Source: Maccoyibacter intestinihominis
GTDB taxonomy: Bacteria > Bacillota > Clostridia > Lachnospirales > Lachnospiraceae
DNA: 64,000 nucleotides
NCBI RefSeq assembly: GCF_040096355.1
Contig: NZ_JBBMEX010000006.1
Coordinates: forward strand, 1-64,000
Direction: 5' to 3'
In this document: piece after piece, positions 58,868 to 64,000 of the stretch
Layout of the letters: each line of letters opens with the position of its first letter
Position numbering within the stretch: position 1 is the first letter of the stretch
Translations under genes and position numbers: made by a program
The notes under the pieces: generated by a model
Told to the model about the DNA's origin: nothing
The model's database searches: none
What the model saw: only the letters and a program-made list of their open reading frames with translations

Positions 58868-60757
58868 ATGCCGGGAATACATTTATTAGAGCAGTCAACC
58901 ATTGATAAAATTGCGGCAGGAGAGGTTGTAGAGCGGCCGTCTTCCGTAGTCAAGGAACTGGTGGAAAATGCCATTGATGCAGGGGCTACGGCAGTCACTG
59001 TTGAGATCAAAGATGGAGGAATTTCATTCATCCGTATTACCGATAACGGATGCGGTATTTCCAAAGAAGAAATACCGATGGCGTTTTTGCGCCATTCTAC
59101 CAGTAAGATCAAAACCGTAGAAGATCTTTTGCATGTTACCTCATTAGGATTCCGCGGAGAGGCACTTTCGAGTATTGCGGCAGTTTCACAGGTGGAACTG
59201 ATCACAAAACCGGCAGATGCCCTGACCGGAAGCCGTTATCTGATCGAAGGCTCAAAAGAGGTGAAGTTAGAAGAAATCGGTGCGCCGAACGGAACGACCT
59301 TTTTAGTACGCAATCTCTTCTATAACACACCGGCAAGACAGAAATTCTTAAAATCAGCACAGACCGAAGCCTCTTATATCAGCGATTTTATGGAGCGGTT
59401 AGCATTATCCAGACCGGATATCTCCTTTCAGTTCATATCCAATAACCAGCCAAAGCTAAATACTGCAGGAAACGGCAACTTAAAAGATGTCATTTATCGG
59501 ATCTACGGCAGGGATATTGCGATGAACCTTTTAGAAGTCCATACGGAATGTGAATTTATGAAAGTGGACGGATTTATCGGAAAACCCGTGATATCGAGAG
59601 GAAACCGTAATTTTGAGAGTTACTTTATCAATCAAAGATATATCAAAAGCAGTCTGGTGGCAAAGGGCATTGAGGATGCCTATAAACTGCATCTGATGCA
59701 GCATCAATATCCATTTACCGTCTTACATCTGACCATGGACGGAACGCTTTTAGATGTCAATGTCCATCCGTCGAAGATGGAACTTCGGTTTTCCGATGGA
59801 AAAGGAGTCTATGAATTCCTATATGAGAGCTTGAAAGAAGCATTAGAGCATAAAGAGTTCATACCGGAGGTCAGTGTGGAAGATCAGGATTCGTTAAAAA
59901 AATCACAAACTACCACACAACCAAGGGTAAAAGCACCGGAACCATTTGAAACCAAACGTGTCGAAAAAGAACAGAATAGATCAGAACAAAGCAAGGAAAA
60001 TAATAAGGACAGAATACTGCCAGAACAGGAAAAGAACCTCCCAGAGCAAACGAAAGCCATCCCGGATGAAAACCCTGACAAAGAAATGGCTGCAATAGAG
60101 AATCTCCCCCTGACCGGGGAACAGCTTACTCTGCGTGAAATGCCGGAATATGGCGGACAGTTCTTAACACAGGAGGCGAAAGCAAAGCACCGGATCATCG
60201 GACAGGTGTTTGATACCTACTGGCTGGTACAGTTTGAAGACAAGCTGTTTATCATCGACCAGCATGCAGCCCATGAAAAAGTCCTGTTTGAACGAACCAT
60301 GGCAAGCCTTGAAAAGAAAGAATATACTTCCCAGCAGCTTTCCCCGCCAATGGTAGTGAGCCTGAATATGCGGGAAGAACAACTGTTAAAAAAATATCTT
60401 TCCGAATTTGAGCGTCTCGGTTATGAGATCGAATCCTTTGGCGGCAAAGAATATGCAGTCTGTGCCGTACCGGGTAATCTGTATTATTTAAACCAGCAGC
60501 AGCTTTTTATCGAGATGTTAGATAACTTAAATGAAGAGAGCGGTGCAAAGACCAGTGATGCGATCATTGAAAAGATCGCAACGATGTCCTGTAAAGCGGC
60601 AGTCAAAGGAAACCAGCATCTGCAAAAAGCAGAGATGGAGCATCTGATCGAGGAACTGCTGACCTGTGAGAATCCTTATCAATGCCCACACGGAAGACCA
60701 ACGATCATATCCATGAGCCGTTATGAGTTAGAAAAGAAATTTAAGAGGATAGTGTAA
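58868..60757 (+). CDS. mutL: DNA mismatch repair protein MutL
   Basis: 629 aa. The GHKL ATPase has ELVENAIDAGAT, DNGCGIS and LGFRGEALSSIAAVSQ. A disordered Gln/Glu/Lys/Pro linker (about 345-410) separates the C-terminal dimerisation domain. That has the endonuclease metal motifs DQHAAHEKVLFE, SCKAAVKGNQ and CPHGRPT, so this is the nicking type that does not need MutH. AAAGGAG precedes the ATG. It overlaps miaA by one base. Confidence 0.96.
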   Translation: MPGIHLLEQSTIDKIAAGEVVERPSSVVKELVENAIDAGATAVTVEIKDGGISFIRITDNGCGISKEEIPMAFLRHSTSKIKTVEDLLHVTSLGFRGEALSSIAAVSQVELITKPADALTGSRYLIEGSKEVKLEEIGAPNGTTFLVRNLFYNTPARQKFLKSAQTEASYISDFMERLALSRPDISFQFISNNQPKLNTAGNGNLKDVIYRIYGRDIAMNLLEVHTECEFMKVDGFIGKPVISRGNRNFESYFINQRYIKSSLVAKGIEDAYKLHLMQHQYPFTVLHLTMDGTLLDVNVHPSKMELRFSDGKGVYEFLYESLKEALEHKEFIPEVSVEDQDSLKKSQTTTQPRVKAPEPFETKRVEKEQNRSEQSKENNKDRILPEQEKNLPEQTKAIPDENPDKEMAAIENLPLTGEQLTLREMPEYGGQFLTQEAKAKHRIIGQVFDTYWLVQFEDKLFIIDQHAAHEKVLFERTMASLEKKEYTSQQLSPPMVVSLNMREEQLLKKYLSEFERLGYEIESFGGKEYAVCAVPGNLYYLNQQQLFIEMLDNLNEESGAKTSDAIIEKIATMSCKAAVKGNQHLQKAEMEHLIEELLTCENPYQCPHGRPTIISMSRYELEKKFKRIV

Positions 60758-61710
60758 TGGAGACAGAAAAGAAACCATTGATCATACTGACAGGTCCTAC
60801 CGCCGTTGGAAAAACCGACTTGTCGATCGCATTGGCAAAAGCCGTAAACGGAGCAGTGATCTCAGCGGATTCCATGCAGGTTTACCGCTACATGGATATC
60901 GGTTCGGCAAAAATCAGCAAAAAAGGAATGCAGGGCGTACCTCATTATCTGGTAGATGAGTTCATGCCGGATGAGGAATTCAACGTAGTAAAATTTCAGG
61001 AATATGCCAAACGCTATCTGAAAGAAATCTATGAAAAAGGCCAGATTCCGATCTTAGTCGGCGGTACGGGATTCTATATCCAGGCAGTGTTATACGATAT
61101 TGATTTTACCAGTGAAAGAGAAGATACGGCATATCGGGAGCAGTTAGAGCAGCTTGCAAAAGAACATGGAGCAGAATATCTGCATCAGATGTTAGAAAAA
61201 GTCGATGCAGCATCGGCAAAAGCCATTCATCCGAACAATGTAAAGCGTGTGATCCGGGCATTGGAGTTTTATGAAAAAACAGGACGGACAATATCTTCCC
61301 ACAACGAGCAGGAAAGAGAAAAAGAAAGTCCCTACAATGCGGCATATTTTGTATTAAATGATGACCGGAATGAAATCTATAGACGTATTGATCAGCGTGT
61401 GGATCAGATGATGCAGGCGGGACTTATCGAAGAGGTCAGACGATTAAAAGACAGGGGCTACACCAAAGACATGGTATCCATGCAGGGATTGGGATATAAA
61501 GAAATCTTAGATTATTTAGACGGAAATACCACCTTAGAAGAAGCAGTATATATCTTAAAACGGGACACCCGCCATTTTGCAAAACGCCAGCTTACCTGGT
61601 TTCGCAGAGAGCGTGAGGTGATCTGGGTAGAAAAAGAAAAATTTTCACATGATAACGAAAAAATACTGGACTTTATGAAAAAAGAACTAACGGAAAGAGG
61701 AATATTATGA
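60757..61710 (+). CDS. miaA: tRNA dimethylallyltransferase
   Basis: It adds dimethylallyl to A37 of tRNAs that read UNN codons. 317 aa. The P-loop is GPTAVGKTDLS (about 11-21), with SADSMQVYRYMDIGSAK after it, and GGTGFYIQAVLYDIDF. The start overlaps the mutL stop (TAATG). No hfq follows, in contrast with Bacillus. Confidence 0.96.
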   Translation: METEKKPLIILTGPTAVGKTDLSIALAKAVNGAVISADSMQVYRYMDIGSAKISKKGMQGVPHYLVDEFMPDEEFNVVKFQEYAKRYLKEIYEKGQIPILVGGTGFYIQAVLYDIDFTSEREDTAYREQLEQLAKEHGAEYLHQMLEKVDAASAKAIHPNNVKRVIRALEFYEKTGRTISSHNEQEREKESPYNAAYFVLNDDRNEIYRRIDQRVDQMMQAGLIEEVRRLKDRGYTKDMVSMQGLGYKEILDYLDGNTTLEEAVYILKRDTRHFAKRQLTWFRREREVIWVEKEKFSHDNEKILDFMKKELTERGIL

Positions 61711-63023
61711 GCATTCAAAATGAGGCAGAAACAATCATCACACAGCAATACCTAAAAATGGGGATCCAAAAAGAAGTCTATGATTTTGGACATTCGATAG
61801 AAGCAGGCTTAAAAGAACGGTTTGAACAGATCGATAAAATGGCAGAGTACAATCAGTTAAAAGTCATCCACGCCATGCAGAAAAACAAAGTCAGTGCGGA
61901 GTGTTTTAATCAGTCCAGCGGTTATGGCTATAATGATTTAGGACGTGATACCTTAGAGAAAGTCTATGCAGATGTATTTTGTGCCGAGGATGCGTTGGTA
62001 CGCCCGCAGATCACCTGTGGAACACATGCATTGGCATTGGCACTGATGTCAAATCTGCGTCCGGGAGATGAGTTGCTTTCACCGGTGGGAAAACCTTACG
62101 ATACATTAGAAGAAGTCATCGGGATACGTCCATCGAAAGGCTCACTGGCAGAATACGGAATCTCTTACCGACAGGTGGATTTATTAGAGGATGGTAGCTT
62201 TGACTTTGAAAATATCAAAAAAGCGATCAATGACAAGACAAAGTTAGTGACGATACAGCGTTCAAAGGGATATCAGACCAGACCGACACTTTCCGTAGAC
62301 AGGATCGGGGAACTGATCGCTTTTGTCAAAAAAATAAAGCCGGATGTCATCTGTATGGTGGACAACTGTTACGGAGAATTTGTAGAAGAAAAAGAACCGA
62401 TCGAGGTAGGGGCAGATATGATCGTCGGTTCTCTGATCAAAAATCCGGGCGGCGGACTTGCACCGATCGGCGGCTACATTGCCGGAAAGCGGGAGTGTGT
62501 GGAAAATGCAGCTTACCGACTGACCTCTCCGGGACTTGGAAAAGAGGTAGGAGCTTCCTTAGGAGTCATCCAGTCCTTTTATCAGGGCTTGTTTCAGGCA
62601 CCGGTGGTTACGGCAGGCGCATTAAAGGGAGCTATTTTTGCGGCAAATATCTATGAAAAACTCGGATTTAACGTAGTTCCGAATGGAAAGGAATCCAGAC
62701 ATGATATCATTCAGGCAGTTACATTGAACTCGCCGGAGGCACTCTGTGCATTCTGCGAAGGAATCCAGACGGCGGCACCGGTCGATTCCTATGTTACACC
62801 GGAACCGTGGGATATGCCGGGCTATGATGCACAGGTCATTATGGCAGCAGGAGCTTTTGTGCAGGGATCTTCCATTGAACTGAGTGCCGACGGACCGCTA
62901 AAACCACCTTATGCAGTCTACTTCCAGGGAGGACTGACCTGGTACCATGCAAAACTTGGAATTCTTTGGTCTTTACAAAAACTTTATGAACGAAACCTTG
63001 TAGACAAGAGCAGGATGTGCTAA
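61707..63023 (+). CDS. methionine gamma-lyase-like PLP protein (YnbB)
   Basis: 438 aa, Cys/Met-metabolism-type PLP fold; old name aluminium resistance protein. The PLP Lys is in VGSLIKNPGGGLAPIGGYIA. It has HALALALMSNLRPGDELLSP. Its reaction in vivo is not settled. Bacillus ynbB follows miaA-hfq; here it overlaps the miaA stop by 4 nt, so it is the tail of the operon. Confidence 0.88.
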   Translation: MSIQNEAETIITQQYLKMGIQKEVYDFGHSIEAGLKERFEQIDKMAEYNQLKVIHAMQKNKVSAECFNQSSGYGYNDLGRDTLEKVYADVFCAEDALVRPQITCGTHALALALMSNLRPGDELLSPVGKPYDTLEEVIGIRPSKGSLAEYGISYRQVDLLEDGSFDFENIKKAINDKTKLVTIQRSKGYQTRPTLSVDRIGELIAFVKKIKPDVICMVDNCYGEFVEEKEPIEVGADMIVGSLIKNPGGGLAPIGGYIAGKRECVENAAYRLTSPGLGKEVGASLGVIQSFYQGLFQAPVVTAGALKGAIFAANIYEKLGFNVVPNGKESRHDIIQAVTLNSPEALCAFCEGIQTAAPVDSYVTPEPWDMPGYDAQVIMAAGAFVQGSSIELSADGPLKPPYAVYFQGGLTWYHAKLGILWSLQKLYERNLVDKSRMC

Positions 63024-63094
63024 TATATTCTGTGTGTAATTTTTACGGAGGAAGTTTACATAAATTGCCACGTTGAGAGAGCGGAAAGGAATTT

Positions 63095-63784
63095 ATGACA
63101 AAACATGAGACTGTAAAAGAATTGCCGGATACGGAACAACCATATGAGAAATGTTACACGCGGGGAGCGGAATATCTCTCCGATGCGGAACTGCTTGCCG
63201 TTATCCTAAGAACCGGGACAAATGGTATAAGATCCATAGAACTTGCTCAGAATATTTTAAAGATCCATGATAAGGGGCTTTTAGGACTGTATGACCTGAG
63301 TAAAGAGGAACTGTTACAGATACCGGGGATCGGAAAGGTCAAAGCGATACAGTTAAAATGTATTGCAGAACTGAGCAAGCGGATCAGCCGTCTTTCCTTA
63401 CGGGAGGGGGTAACATTAGAATGTGCGGAGTCCGTAGCGAACTACTATATGGAACAGCTCCGACATGAGACGAAAGAGGTTTTGTTAGTCAGTCTTTTTA
63501 CCGGAAAGGGGAGACTGATCACAGAACAGGTGGTTTCCGTTGGAAGCATCAACAGTTCCGTTGTTTCGCCAAGAGAGATTTTTTATACGGCAATCATTCA
63601 TAATGCAGCATATCTGATATTGCTGCACAACCACCCAAGTGGTGATCCGACGCCAAGTGAACAGGATTTCAAGGTCACAGAGCATTTAAAGATCTGTGGC
63701 AAGTATATGGACATCCAGCTTGCGGATCACATCATTATTGGAGACAATCAATATTACAGCTTTCGAGAAAACGGACGATTATAA
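63095..63784 (+). CDS. radC: RadC-family JAB protein
   Basis: 229 aa, UPF0758. A helix-hairpin-helix segment (YLSDAELLAVILRTG; LLQIPGIGKVKAIQLKCIAE) precedes the JAB1/MPN-like domain. The metal motif HNHPSGDPTPSEQD is at about 178-191. Earlier linked to DNA repair, now without a firm role. GGAAAGGA precedes the ATG. Position before mreB is conserved. Confidence 0.94.
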   Translation: MTKHETVKELPDTEQPYEKCYTRGAEYLSDAELLAVILRTGTNGIRSIELAQNILKIHDKGLLGLYDLSKEELLQIPGIGKVKAIQLKCIAELSKRISRLSLREGVTLECAESVANYYMEQLRHETKEVLLVSLFTGKGRLITEQVVSVGSINSSVVSPREIFYTAIIHNAAYLILLHNHPSGDPTPSEQDFKVTEHLKICGKYMDIQLADHIIIGDNQYYSFRENGRL

Positions 63785-63803
63785 GTCAAAAGGGAGAAAT
63801 ACA

Positions 63804-64000
63804 ATGAGCAATACATTCGGAATTGATTTAGGCACCTGCAATGTCAAGGTTTTTTGCAAGGCAACAGGAAAGGTCCTGAACGAAAAAAATACTATCGCGA
63901 TTGTGAACAAAAATCAGATGTATGCATATGGAGATCAGGCATATGCCATGTATGAAAAAGCACCGGAGAACATCAATGTAACATTTCCGGTAATCAATGG
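63804..64000 (+). CDS. mreB: rod shape-determining protein MreB (partial, runs off the window)
   Basis: The first 65 codons are present, starting MSNTFGIDLGTCNVKVFCKA after AGGGAG; the actin-like phosphate-1 loop GIDLGTCNVKVF (normally LGTANT) is at about 6-17. MreB polymerises under the membrane and guides the elongation machinery. The frame stays open to the window edge. In Lachnospiraceae a divergent MreB-like paralogue is also possible, as Cys-Asn-Val-Lys replaces the usual Ala-Asn-Thr-Leu; the C-terminal part is needed to tell. Confidence 0.85.
   Translation, partial: MSNTFGIDLGTCNVKVFCKATGKVLNEKNTIAIVNKNQMYAYGDQAYAMYEKAPENINVTFPVIN

Overview
The window looks like chromosomal DNA of a low-to-mid GC Gram-positive anaerobe of the Lachnospiraceae, most like Roseburia/Agathobacter (Eubacterium rectale group). 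The basis is the gene content and order: rex beside a YdiF-type ABC-F gene, alr-mazF, tepA near spoIIIE, yqfC-yqfD-phoH-(pgpH position)-ybeY, mutS-mutL-miaA-ynbB and radC-mreB. To this are added Lachnospiraceae-type small proteins and strong AGGAGG ribosome binding sites. The species is inferred from protein character only; no search was run. I saw no rRNA, tRNA, CRISPR array or intact insertion sequence.

Layout. 1-1802 is an AT-rich accessory strip with two small ORFs, a decayed coding remnant, a 12-bp inverted repeat and a possible short transcript. It ends in an XRE regulator whose only good ribosome binding site belongs to a 14-codon leader ORF. 2.6-4.8 kb (minus strand) is tyrA-aroF. 5.0-11.1 kb holds an EF-G-like GTPase, a secreted InlB-repeat/beta-propeller-like protein and leuS. 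11.2-12.4 kb has small uncharacterised genes, including a 70-residue Cys/Gly-rich protein. 12.5-15.9 kb is a Re-citrate synthase/GntR/isocitrate dehydrogenase operon (2-oxoglutarate supply) with a perfect 26-bp palindromic operator. 16-24 kb has the ABC-F protein, Rex, Nnr, Alr, MazF, a CBS-domain protein and YebC. 24-33 kb has a CFI-box-like protein, O-acetylhomoserine sulfhydrylase, glycogen synthase, BirA-controlled bioY, TepA, UppP and FtsK/SpoIIIE. 33-36.7 kb is fhs-folD (C1-folate metabolism) plus a zinc-ribbon/TPR protein. 36.7-42.4 kb is more accessory: xpt, rlmH (possibly leaderless), an AT-rich membrane protein, AlkD-like, tandem hemerythrin, a CAP-domain exoprotein and a solitary DUF4143-type AAA ATPase. 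42.6-64 kb is house-keeping: an RsmH paralogue, pyrimidine nucleoside phosphorylase, sporulation and ribosome-maturation genes, envelope proteins, two flavoproteins, mismatch repair, miaA, YnbB, radC and the start of mreB.

Most unusual items: (i) four copies of an imperfect palindrome, evenly spaced at 40, 40 and 39 bp, directly upstream of the lone AAA ATPase (42405-42546); (ii) a PgpH-position membrane protein that lacks the extracellular domain and most HD metal ligands; (iii) the Cys-rich tandem-repeat micro-protein at 12.2-12.4 kb; (iv) the leader ORF in front of the XRE regulator; (v) the leaderless-looking rlmH promoter.
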